NCBI RefSeq assembly: GCF_004339015.1
Contig: NZ_SMFQ01000005.1
Coordinates: 434,001 to 498,000 of the forward strand
Direction of reading: 5' to 3'
DNA length: 64,000 nucleotides
From: Cocleimonas flava
Lineage (GTDB): Bacteria; Pseudomonadota; Gammaproteobacteria; Thiotrichales; Thiotrichaceae
Of the stretch, positions 36,349 to 44,517 are shown piece by piece. The notes below the pieces were generated by a model, which saw only the letters and a list, made by a program, of their open reading frames with translations, made no database searches and was not told the DNA's origin. How positions within the stretch are numbered: the stretch's first letter is position 1; every line of letters begins with the position of its first letter. Both the position numbers and the translations under genes were made by a program.

Positions 36349-37281
36349 ATGTTGTATGCACAAAATAGCTTTATTAAAGTAACTTTATTGATAATTATTT
36401 CAATAATGATAGCCAACAGTTGCTACGCTCAACAACCAAAATACCCTGCAGCAGTCATGCTAGGTGATGGTGATAATAAAAAAATGTTCGTTTTTAATAA
36501 GCTGGTTAACTGCTCTGCACCAAAAGAAAAAACGGGAGAGTTTGATGCTGCGCTTGTTATAGATGCGAGTAACCCATTTCCTAAAATGAGCATATCTGGC
36601 AGATTAAAAAGCGCCAATGTGGTAATTGATATCAGTGATACGGTTAGCTATAAAAGCCAAGGCAAAATTAAATGGTTTGAAAACCAGGGTTTTTATTACC
36701 GAAATTCATTTGAACATTGGGAAAATGGGAGTTTGATTGGTAAAACACCTTCCGTGGTTTCTTTGAATTGTTTTTATGATAAAAAATCCGTATCTGAGAA
36801 AACACTAAAAAATGATGGAGTAGATAGTTCAGGTCAGGTCAGTGCAGAAAAATTAAAAGAGGCTGAGTCCGGTGCTCATACGATGATTCGCAAAAAACTT
36901 AATGAGGCAAAGTCAAAGAAAAACACAGTGAAACCCAAAGCCTATGCCACATTTATGGCACGTAATACTTACCCTCCACTTAAAATGAAGTCATATCATC
37001 TTGATACATTCAATGAATGTAGAAATCCAAGTGCTGATGACAATACAATCTCAATAGATGTCTCTGCTAAGTATGATGAAACCTCTATGAAAATTACTGG
37101 CACACTAGAATCACCCAATTTTGATATCAGTCTCGGCGAGGGTAAGGTTTTTAGTGGAAAAGGTAAGTTTCTGCAAAGTAAGAACGACGAACATACATTC
37201 CATTTAAGTTTAAAACCTTCAACAGGAAGTAAAGCCACTCAGCCAAAAACATTTACCGGTGGCTTTTCTTGTTCACAATGA
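36349..37281 (+). CDS. Secreted protein of unknown function with possible internal duplication
   Basis: 310 residues, not recognised. A Sec signal peptide is clear (hydrophobic core 12-22, cleavage after CYA at 25-27). The mature part seems to hold two related halves joined by a Lys/Glu-rich linker (~150-195): each has a Cys early (LVNCSAP; FNECRNP), an SISGRLKSANVVIDISD / KITGTLESPNFDISLGE segment, and ends with a Cys in a short tail (SLNCFYD; GFSCSQ). Each half could form a disulfide-stabilised beta domain. Start has GAGGAG 8 bp upstream. The stop overlaps the next start (ATGA), so the two are made together. Confidence 0.7.
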   Translation: MLYAQNSFIKVTLLIIISIMIANSCYAQQPKYPAAVMLGDGDNKKMFVFNKLVNCSAPKEKTGEFDAALVIDASNPFPKMSISGRLKSANVVIDISDTVSYKSQGKIKWFENQGFYYRNSFEHWENGSLIGKTPSVVSLNCFYDKKSVSEKTLKNDGVDSSGQVSAEKLKEAESGAHTMIRKKLNEAKSKKNTVKPKAYATFMARNTYPPLKMKSYHLDTFNECRNPSADDNTISIDVSAKYDETSMKITGTLESPNFDISLGEGKVFSGKGKFLQSKNDEHTFHLSLKPSTGSKATQPKTFTGGFSCSQ

Positions 37282-40124
37282 TTCATAAAAGCCTATCAAA
37301 GCGTTTAAAGGCGTTATTTTATTGTTTAGTTATCTGTGTATATGCATCAACTGCAATTGCTGAAGATAAATTACACATTATTGGTACTGACTCTCCTACC
37401 CTCGGTTGGTCATGGCCTTATACTCTGACTTCTTTCGACTTGCCAAATAAAGCCAATAAATCAGGTTACATCCCCAACATTCCAGCTGAATTTCCTAATG
37501 TAATGAATGGAATGTACGAGCGAGATCAGGAGGTTAAAATCTTTTGGGATTTTGGTGATGGTAGCTCCAAGTTCAATTCGAAAGATCGAATCAATGCATC
37601 ACACATTTATAAAAAAGCTGGCACTTATAACATCAAGGTTGTTATTACAGATGAAAACGATCAAGTATTTGCCAGTACTTCTAAAACTGTAACTGTTAAA
37701 CCAACAGAACCACATTCCTTTTTTGGTGTAGTACCTGTTAATGAAGATGAACCCACTCGACTTAAATTCGATTCGGCTACATTTCTCAAAGAACCAACAG
37801 ATGATCAAATGTTGACATATGAATGGGATTTTGGCGATGGGAACAAAAAAAAAGGAGAAAACTTAGACTCTTTAATTTACACATATGCAACAACAGGAAC
37901 TTATAAAACTAAACTAAAAGTAACGAATAAATTTGGATTAACGCATACCAGCAAAAAAACAGTAAGGGTAATTGCAAAAAAACCTGCAAAGGTTGAACAA
38001 ACACAAGATGAGTTAAAAGCCCCAGATATTATTAGCAATAAAGTTAATTTGAAAGTATCTGGAAGTATATCTGCAAAGATTAGCGCGACAGCCGAACGCA
38101 CAGCATCAAGCGTTTTTATGGCACCAGTAAGAAATGGTACTTGCCAAGTGTGGATTAACTATTGGGATGATACCAACTTAGTAGGCGGTTTGTTATTAGT
38201 TAATTTAGGCTATCTCCCAAAAAATGGTGCAAACTATAAATTTAAAGGAAAGCAAAGATTTAGTTTAGCGGCTTACCCTGATATTAAGACTTATTTATAT
38301 GCTAAAACAAACCTCCATCCCTTAAGTAGTTCTGCAGGTTTTAACAAACCACTACACAGTTTTGGTGAAATCGCAGAGCTTTCTATGAACAGTGGCACTA
38401 TAGATTTAACCGTAAAAAATGGTAACTATATATTAGGAAAGATCAATAGCAAACTTACTGGATATATTGGGCCTTTTCCAATTGAAAATAGAAAAAAAAT
38501 ATCTATCAACGTGAAAGGTGATCTCAGTGTAACTCTTGGAGATCGTGGTATTGTAGATACAATTTTTAGCCCAATAACTTGTAAAGAGAAGGGCTTAGAA
38601 ATTATAAAACGTCACCCTAAATCAGGACAAAAACATTTAGTAATGCCTCGGCCTATAATAAGAAACAACTTTAATGATAATCTTCAAATAGATAGCGTTA
38701 ACGATCAAACATTTCAAGTAGGTTACCCCAATGCCAATGGTGACTTTATCAAAGCACCAGGTAAGATAATATTAAATAAGAAGAAAATAGAATTTGTACC
38801 AAACAAAAGACTACGTCCTGGTATCAGGTATACAGTCAGAGTCAAAACTGGAGAAAATGGAGTACGTTCAGCATCAGGAAGCCTTCTTATAGATGAACAA
38901 GGTACAGGTTGGCAAGAGTCGTCATTTTGGACAAAGATAGATTTTTCGAGTGATTCCGGCAACCCCAGTAATTTAAGTTGTGACGTGTATCAAAGCGTGA
39001 AAAACGCACCTCTTATCGAAGGCAAACCTGCATTGATGAAAATCTATGCTGATTGGCCTGTATATGATGATGTACATAAAGATGCTCAATACAAAGACTT
39101 TAAAGCAAAAGTATCTTTATATAAAAAAGGAAAGGCAATCAAAACCATTTTGCATAAATACACAAGAACTGATAGACGTAGTGGCTGGGGAAAACCAAGA
39201 TTACGCAATGAAGAAGCCGCTGAGCTTCCCTATTTACCTAACGATTACAAAGTCGAAAATATCAGCCTAATCGTTGATGATAAAGTCGGCGGCCAATCAA
39301 GTTATAATACTTATTGTAGTACACCAAAATGGGACTTAGTACCAACTTTAAACGTAGCTTTCTTCGTTATTGATGATGGTCGCTACGGCCCTAATACTAA
39401 AAGCGATATACCAACACAGTTGAGCAAACAGCATGTTAAACAACTAATCGATCAATATGCCCATGAAGTTAAAATTTATGCAGAGCAGATACTTCCAGTT
39501 AAGACAATTGATATATATCCACCTGTTTTTATCGACCCACCTGATATAAATTTAAGTTTGATGAATTGGTATACAAAAGGATGCAAACCTCCAACAATCT
39601 CAGATATAACTGTAAAAATAATTGAAGCTGAGATAGGTGAAAGGAAAAAGATTTTAGACGTTATTAACAACCTAGAGAGTAATGCACATATCATTGTATT
39701 ACTAGGTCCTCCTGTTCTCTTAGGTGGTGGTGGGGGAACAGTGGCAGACTTAAGTTCAAAACAAGGACTGATTACAATGTCGGTTGCAGATGATGCAAAA
39801 GCTTTTAAAAGATATGTAAATGGTTTGGTTCATGAATTCGGTCACGTGTTATCTCTTCAACACAAGCCATTTGTTGATGCTTGTTCAAGAAGTAAGCTCT
39901 TGGCAAAAAGGGATTTTGGAACCAGACAATGGTATGAAGGTATCGATGCTATGCGAATCTCTGCGGATGGAAAGACCTGGTGGCATAAATCATCTAGAAT
40001 TGGCAATGATGAATCTATACACATAGCTCCTCTCATGTTTCCCGGAACCTTACAACCTGAGGATGCTTTTATTTCACATCATCATTATAGAAAAGCGCAA
40101 TATTTTTTAGAAAAATATTATTAA
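37278..40124 (+). CDS. Secreted PKD-domain protein with metzincin-like zinc motif
   Basis: 948 residues from ATG 37278, which overlaps the previous stop codon. A signal peptide (cleavage near AIAED) is followed by two PKD domains: ~75-145 with IFWDFGDGSS, ~160-235 with YEWDFGDGNKKK. A long middle region includes an Ig-like segment (IEFVPNKRLRPGIRYTVRVK). Near the end is HEFGHVLSLQH (His852, Glu853, His856, His862), matching the HExxHxxxxxH zinc motif of metzincins with Ser in place of the usual Gly, and a later Met (PLMFPG) that might be the Met-turn. A secreted metallopeptidase is likely; target unknown. The family is not recognised beyond these motifs. Confidence 0.65.
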   Translation: MIHKSLSKRLKALFYCLVICVYASTAIAEDKLHIIGTDSPTLGWSWPYTLTSFDLPNKANKSGYIPNIPAEFPNVMNGMYERDQEVKIFWDFGDGSSKFNSKDRINASHIYKKAGTYNIKVVITDENDQVFASTSKTVTVKPTEPHSFFGVVPVNEDEPTRLKFDSATFLKEPTDDQMLTYEWDFGDGNKKKGENLDSLIYTYATTGTYKTKLKVTNKFGLTHTSKKTVRVIAKKPAKVEQTQDELKAPDIISNKVNLKVSGSISAKISATAERTASSVFMAPVRNGTCQVWINYWDDTNLVGGLLLVNLGYLPKNGANYKFKGKQRFSLAAYPDIKTYLYAKTNLHPLSSSAGFNKPLHSFGEIAELSMNSGTIDLTVKNGNYILGKINSKLTGYIGPFPIENRKKISINVKGDLSVTLGDRGIVDTIFSPITCKEKGLEIIKRHPKSGQKHLVMPRPIIRNNFNDNLQIDSVNDQTFQVGYPNANGDFIKAPGKIILNKKKIEFVPNKRLRPGIRYTVRVKTGENGVRSASGSLLIDEQGTGWQESSFWTKIDFSSDSGNPSNLSCDVYQSVKNAPLIEGKPALMKIYADWPVYDDVHKDAQYKDFKAKVSLYKKGKAIKTILHKYTRTDRRSGWGKPRLRNEEAAELPYLPNDYKVENISLIVDDKVGGQSSYNTYCSTPKWDLVPTLNVAFFVIDDGRYGPNTKSDIPTQLSKQHVKQLIDQYAHEVKIYAEQILPVKTIDIYPPVFIDPPDINLSLMNWYTKGCKPPTISDITVKIIEAEIGERKKILDVINNLESNAHIIVLLGPPVLLGGGGGTVADLSSKQGLITMSVADDAKAFKRYVNGLVHEFGHVLSLQHKPFVDACSRSKLLAKRDFGTRQWYEGIDAMRISADGKTWWHKSSRIGNDESIHIAPLMFPGTLQPEDAFISHHHYRKAQYFLEKYY

Positions 40125-40162
40125 CAACTGCTAGTTAGTGATGAATTTTACTATTATAAAGA

Positions 40163-40189
40163 CACCCCCCTACTTTGAGGCACTTTTTT
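40163..40189 (+). repeat. CACCCCCC short repeat after the PKD gene
   Basis: Consensus 5' part, stem CCT-ACTTTG-AGG, then CACTTTTTT. It lies 39 bp after the stop codon in the sense direction. Confidence 0.8.
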
Positions 40190-40301
40190 AATCCCTTTCC
40201 CTCCCCCAAGAAAGAAAACAAACAACCACAAAACAACTAAATCCGTTTAAAATCTAATTAAAAAGCCTCCCCCTTCTTTCTAACACATTTGAGGAACAAC
40301 A

Positions 40302-40922
40302 ATGATCAGAATACTCTGTTTTGGCGATTCTAATACCTGGGGATATGATCCCGAAACGTCTCAACGGTTTGATAACAAAACGCGCTGGACGCAAGTGATG
40401 TTAAGTGAACTAGGTGCAGATTATGAAATCGTTGAAGAGGGAATGAATGGTCGCACGACCGTTTGGGATGATCCCGTCGATGGATTAATGAGTGGTCTTT
40501 CGTATTTAAAGCCATGCCTACTTTCACAAAAGCCTTTGAATATAGTGCTGCTGATGTTGGGAACAAATGATCTAAAAGATCGATTTTGTGTTTCAGCAGC
40601 GGAAATTGCCAAATCAGCGGGGCGCTTAGTACAGATGATTCAGGCAAGTGATGCTGGAATAGAGGGCAAAGCACCTGAGGTTATCTTGATGGCTCCACCA
40701 CCAACTGAGAAAGGAATAGATGGACTGGGGTTGCGTCAAAATGGTTTTGAAAAATCGCGTGCTTTCGCAGCCTCTTATTCACAAATAGCAGATGAACTAG
40801 GTTGTGAGTTTTTCGATGTTGGCAGTGTTATTGAATCGAGCCCAGTCGATGGTGTTCACTTTAGTGCACAGTCACACCGTATATTAGGTCGGGAGATGGC
40901 AAAGGTATTATTAAAGCGTTAG
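40302..40922 (+). CDS. SGNH/GDSL hydrolase
   Basis: Cytoplasmic esterase-like enzyme of 206 residues without signal peptide. All four SGNH blocks are present: CFGDSNTWGYDP (catalytic Ser), NGRTTVWDDP (Gly/Asn area), LMLGTNDLKDRF (Asn), and the C-terminal DGVHFSAQSH (Asp-x-x-His). The N-terminal block resembles arylesterase-type members. The substrate is not predictable. AGGAACAAC lies upstream of the start. Confidence 0.85.
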   Translation: MIRILCFGDSNTWGYDPETSQRFDNKTRWTQVMLSELGADYEIVEEGMNGRTTVWDDPVDGLMSGLSYLKPCLLSQKPLNIVLLMLGTNDLKDRFCVSAAEIAKSAGRLVQMIQASDAGIEGKAPEVILMAPPPTEKGIDGLGLRQNGFEKSRAFAASYSQIADELGCEFFDVGSVIESSPVDGVHFSAQSHRILGREMAKVLLKR

Positions 40923-41024
40923 TTAACTCATCTCTTTTCTATTTACAAAATAGCTCCCACTTTAGAAGCTCATTAGCGCTTCATACTTAAACAATCACAC
41001 AAACCCTATCCGACTATTTTACTT

Positions 41025-42323
41025 ATGAAAAATAACGTTAAAGGTCTTTTCTGGTTTAGAAATGATCTTAGATTAGAAGATAACCCTGCACTTAACTCGC
41101 TTGTTGATGCATGCGATCAGCTCATGTTTGTTTATATTCTTGACCCTGATTTACTGGAGCAAAATCACTTTGATCAAGCACGACTCGGTTCGCCACGTTG
41201 GCAGTTTATTCATGAAAGTTTGCTCGATTTAGACAAACAGTTAGAAAGGCACCAGCAAACGCTAATTATCAAAGTGGGAAAGCCTACTGAGGTATTAACA
41301 ACTCTCATCAATCAGCATGATATTACAGAATTTGGGGTAACGCCTTTAACGGGTGTTTATGAAAAACGAGACATTCAATCATTAGATGAGGCTTTCAAAT
41401 GTCGGTTGAATTGGCATCGTGATGAATCATTCACCTTGTTTAATCAAGCTGAGTTACCTTTTACTTTGGACGAAATGCCCGATGGTTTTACCCCCTTTCG
41501 CAAGCGTATTGAGAAAGCGATTAAGGTAGAAAAAATCACAGAGAAAACGACGTCTAAACCGAATAAATTTCCGGCTGCGATCCATGCAATTGCATCGGAT
41601 ACTTTACCGATTATTGATGACTTCATTCATCCTATTCCAGCGATGAAACACCAGGGTGGTGAAAAAGCTGCCACACAGCAATTAGCTTACTACTGCCAGC
41701 AAACACAACACTTGAGTCATTACAAAGAAACACGAAACGGGCTAGATGGCTGGGACTTTTCCAGTAAATTGTCAGCGTATCTCGCACAGGGGTGTTTATC
41801 ACCCAGACAAGTAATGCAAACGGTTGTTGAGTATGAAAATCAATTTGGTGCTAATCAATCGACTTACTGGTTATATTTTGAATTGCTTTGGCGTGAGTTT
41901 TATCAATGGCATCAAGAAAAATACGGCGCTGGTCTTTATTTAGAAAGAGGCATTCAAGATATAGACCCCCAACTTAAGTTTGATCAAAAAGCCTTCGACC
42001 AATGGAAAGATGGTTCTACTAACAATGATTTCGTCAATGCTTTTATGCTTCAGCTCAAACATACAGGCTGGATGTCGAATCGCGGGCGTCAAATCGTTGC
42101 CAGTTATTTTATCAATCAACTGGGACTAGATTGGCGTTATGGTGCCGCATGGTTTGAGCAGCAATTAATTGATTATGATCCCGCTAATAACTGGGGCAAT
42201 TGGCAATACTTGGCAGGTGTGGGGGTTGATCCTAGAGGACGACGTGCATTTAATATCGACAAACAAAGAAAGACTTACGACCCTGATAGAGATTTTATAA
42301 ATCACTATATGAATGAATTTTGA
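41025..42323 (+). CDS. Cryptochrome-DASH / photolyase
   Basis: FAD-binding photolyase-family protein of 432 residues. N-terminal alpha/beta antenna domain (GLFWFRNDLRLEDNPAL), then the FAD domain: HYKETRNGLDGWDFSSKLSAYLAQGCLSPRQ, STYWLYFELLWREFY, HTGWMSNRGRQIVASYFINQLGLDWRYGAAWFEQQLIDYDPANNWGNWQYLAGVGVDPRGRRAFN. The RNGLDG...SSKLS and GNWQYLAGVG motifs favour the DASH class, which repairs pyrimidine dimers in single-stranded DNA using blue light. Suggests an organism exposed to light. Followed immediately by 17-bp tandem repeats. Confidence 0.88.
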   Translation: MKNNVKGLFWFRNDLRLEDNPALNSLVDACDQLMFVYILDPDLLEQNHFDQARLGSPRWQFIHESLLDLDKQLERHQQTLIIKVGKPTEVLTTLINQHDITEFGVTPLTGVYEKRDIQSLDEAFKCRLNWHRDESFTLFNQAELPFTLDEMPDGFTPFRKRIEKAIKVEKITEKTTSKPNKFPAAIHAIASDTLPIIDDFIHPIPAMKHQGGEKAATQQLAYYCQQTQHLSHYKETRNGLDGWDFSSKLSAYLAQGCLSPRQVMQTVVEYENQFGANQSTYWLYFELLWREFYQWHQEKYGAGLYLERGIQDIDPQLKFDQKAFDQWKDGSTNNDFVNAFMLQLKHTGWMSNRGRQIVASYFINQLGLDWRYGAAWFEQQLIDYDPANNWGNWQYLAGVGVDPRGRRAFNIDKQRKTYDPDRDFINHYMNEF

Positions 42324-42325
42324 AC

Positions 42326-42376
42326 TGACTCGTGTTTTGGCCTGTCTCGTGTTTTGGTCTATCTCGTGTTTAGACC
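42326..42376 (+). repeat. Three tandem 17-bp direct repeats
   Basis: Units at 42326-42342, 42343-42359 and 42360-42376 share the core CTCGTGTTTTGG (third unit diverged to CTCGTGTTTAGA). They start 3 bp after the photolyase stop codon. Confidence 0.85.
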
Positions 42377-42540
42377 TATATAAAGTGCTTACGATTTCTT
42401 TCACTCATACTTGAATCTGGCACTGTTGTTAAACCCCATTCAGATATGCCGAGCCACGTAGAAAATTATCGATTAAGGTTTTCGTTGTTTGCGCCAAGCG
42501 AGTTCGAAAACCTTCTCAGGTCTAATAGTTAATATCATCC

Positions 42541-42705
42541 CAAGTTCGAACACTGTACGTCGACGTTTCCTTTCGGAAACTACGACGGACTTTAGCGAAC
42601 TTACCGTTTAGTTTTTTAAACGGATAATTCGATTATTTGACGTGTCATTTCTGACTCTTAGTAAGCCTAGAAAAGCCACCTCCCCACTTATAGGCACTTT
42701 TTTAA
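42541..42705 (+). repeat. Structured ~165-bp repeat element, copy 2
   Basis: Nearly the same as 35331-35500. In hairpin 1 the inner stem is GTTTCC-TTTC-GGAAAC against GATTCC-TTTC-GGAATC in copy 1: both strands of one base pair changed together, so pairing is kept. Hairpin 2 loop is one T shorter. The last stem (GCTCC...GGAGC in copy 1) is replaced here by ACTCTTAGTAAG and is weaker. Confidence 0.8.
42677..42703 (+). repeat. Short repeat unit at the end of structured element copy 2
   Basis: CACCTCCCCACTTATAGGCA plus T-run. It shares the CACCTCCCC variant with copy 1 at 35468 and nowhere else, so this variant travels with the element. Confidence 0.8.
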
Positions 42706-42726
42706 TTAACAGCCATAAGCCAACTA

Positions 42727-43212
42727 TCACGCCGCTATCATTTTTGCACTCACGGGAAACATCGTTGAAATCCGACGTGTCGTTTCATCCAGCTGATATT
42801 GGCCTTTCACAACGATTTCATCTTTAAGAATATCCGCTAACGAAATCGAACCCAAATAGTCTGTCAACTGCGCACTAAAGCCATTCCATAGGTTATTCGC
42901 TAGAATATTTTGGCCTTGTCTGGCATTCAAATGCTTTTTAAGATTGGCATTATTCGCCGACTCTTCAATCGCGGTAATGATATCTGCAACACTGATTTGA
43001 TCCGGCGCTCTGCCTAATCGATATCCGCCACCCGGGCCACGAACACCTTGCACTAGTTCTGCTCGTCTGAGTACTGAGAAGAGCTGTTCTAAATAGGATA
43101 CTGAAATAGCTTGAGAATTAGAAAGCTCGACTAACGATACTGGGTTGTTGAAGTTTATTGCCAAGTTAATCATGGCTTTTACAGCGTATTGTCCTTTTGT
43201 TGATATCTTCAT
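42727..43212 (-). CDS. Rrf2-family transcriptional regulator without cysteines
   Basis: 161 residues. The N-terminal winged helix matches IscR/Rrf2: MKISTKGQYAVKAMINLA, ISVSYLEQLFSVLRRAELVQGVRGPGGGYRLGR. The region where IscR has its three cluster-binding cysteines (about residues 88-110 here, SANNANLKKHLNARQ) contains none, and the whole protein has no cysteine at all, so it cannot bind an Fe-S cluster through Cys ligands. It may sense something else or be constitutive. It stands alone and is divergent from the EamA gene; target unknown. Confidence 0.85.
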   Translation of the reverse strand: MKISTKGQYAVKAMINLAINFNNPVSLVELSNSQAISVSYLEQLFSVLRRAELVQGVRGPGGGYRLGRAPDQISVADIITAIEESANNANLKKHLNARQGQNILANNLWNGFSAQLTDYLGSISLADILKDEIVVKGQYQLDETTRRISTMFPVSAKMIAA

Positions 43213-43402
43213 TTTTATATCCTCGTTTTAATTCATCTCGTCATTTTTTAACTAGGATACAAGGGTATATGTAAAATATTTGTGAAAATCATACAAAAAC
43301 TCTATTAAAACTGTACAAATATAATACGACAGATTTTTGCTGTTTTTTCGATGATTTGAGTATGCGGTTAAATACATTCCCACTGTTTACTTGTTACTAT
43401 GG

Positions 43403-43430
43403 CACCCCCCTACTTTTGAGCACTTTTTTT
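43403..43430 (+). repeat. CACCCCCC short repeat upstream of the EamA gene
   Basis: CACCCCCCTACTTTTGAGCA then T7; the stem is weak. It is the one copy that lies between two divergent genes, so it does not follow any gene's 3' end. This argues against a pure terminator role. Confidence 0.75.
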
Positions 43431-43498
43431 AGTGATTAACTACACTCGTTGAAGTAGCAGATGACACTCAGCTGCGCACACATTACATTGGTACTTTT

Positions 43499-44383
43499 AT
43501 GCAAGCCACTATCCGAAAACCCACAAGCGCAGACCTTGGTTTATTAATTTTATTAGCCATGATGTGGGCGTCTTCATTTCTTGTTATCAAGATTGCGGTT
43601 GTTGATACGGGGCCGTTGTGGCTGGCTACCATTCGGGTTGTGGTGGCGTTTATGGTATTACTTCCCTTTGCCATGTACAAAGGCTTTATCTGGCCGAACA
43701 CTCTGCGTGAATGGCGTCTGGTGCTGTTAGTAGCAGCGTTAAATGTGGTGATCCCTTTTTTCCTGATCTCCTGGGCTGAGACTAAAATTGATGCGGGCAT
43801 GGCTTCGATGTTAATGGGTGTCGGGCCCTTTATGGCGTTGTTAGGTAGTCACCTTACAACGCAAGATGATCGGCTTTCCCGTAATAAGCTGATAGGCGCG
43901 ATACTGGGATTTTCTGGCATTTTGGTTCTGGTGGGCTGGAGTTCTGTGAAGGGGTTGGGTGATAATTTACTGGGACAGGGTGCTGCGATTCTCGGAGCTG
44001 CCTGTTATGTGACTTCGGGCTTACTTATCCGCCGATTAAATCGTTTCCCGCCGATTCAACTTTCCGCTTTTATACTGGGTTTAGCCTCAGTCAGCTTATT
44101 GTTTGTTACCGGTTTAATGGTCGGTATGCCAGTCGTTTCTTTTGCACGAGATACGTGGATAGGTTTACTTTACCTCGGTATTTTCCCTACTGCATTAGGT
44201 TATATCTTGCGCTATCACTTGATTCAAACAATCGGGATGTCTGCTTTTGCGACCGGATTGAATTTGATTCCGGTGTTTGGTGTTGTGCTAGGCGTCATAT
44301 TTTTAGGAGAACACTTATCGCTGAATGTATTGGTCTCACTGGCATTGATCGTTGCGGGTTTGTTTATTATCCGTCGAGGCTGA
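43499..44383 (+). CDS. EamA/DMT-family small-molecule exporter
   Basis: Inner-membrane transporter of 294 residues with ten predicted helices in two EamA repeats (LLILLAMMWASSFLVIKIA... and GAAILGAACYVTSGLLIRRL...). Typical signatures are PFFLISWAETKIDAGMASMLMGVGPFM and the second-repeat FPTALGYILRYHLIQTIGMSAFATGLNLIPVFGVVLGVIFLGE. Family members export amino acids or other metabolites; the substrate is not inferable. Confidence 0.88.
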   Translation: MQATIRKPTSADLGLLILLAMMWASSFLVIKIAVVDTGPLWLATIRVVVAFMVLLPFAMYKGFIWPNTLREWRLVLLVAALNVVIPFFLISWAETKIDAGMASMLMGVGPFMALLGSHLTTQDDRLSRNKLIGAILGFSGILVLVGWSSVKGLGDNLLGQGAAILGAACYVTSGLLIRRLNRFPPIQLSAFILGLASVSLLFVTGLMVGMPVVSFARDTWIGLLYLGIFPTALGYILRYHLIQTIGMSAFATGLNLIPVFGVVLGVIFLGEHLSLNVLVSLALIVAGLFIIRRG

Positions 44384-44450
44384 TAGGAATATGGGTCAAT
44401 AAATAGAATAGTTGTCAGAGTAAGATTAATTCTCTGATCATTATAACAAT

Positions 44451-44476
44451 CACCCCCCTACTTTTAGGTAGTTTTT
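44451..44476 (+). repeat. CACCCCCC short repeat, EamA/enolase-like junction
   Basis: Stem CCTA-CTTT-TAGG, or alternatively CTAC...GTAG, then T5. It lies between convergent genes. Confidence 0.8.
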
Positions 44477-44517
44477 CTAGTCACTTAAAAGTAAGGGCGT
44501 GCTTGCCTTAGAATAAC

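Larger units (their letters stand above)
42377..42726. other. Gene-free region with hairpin and second structured element
   Basis: Holds a perfect 10-bp inverted repeat AAGGTTTTCG / CGAAAACCTT (42475-42484, 42505-42514), followed by copy 2 of the structured element and its short-repeat end. No open frame seen. Confidence 0.7.

Noticed and set aside
42326-42376. CRISPR array
   Set aside because: Units are 17 bp, directly abutting with no spacers, and no cas genes are present.
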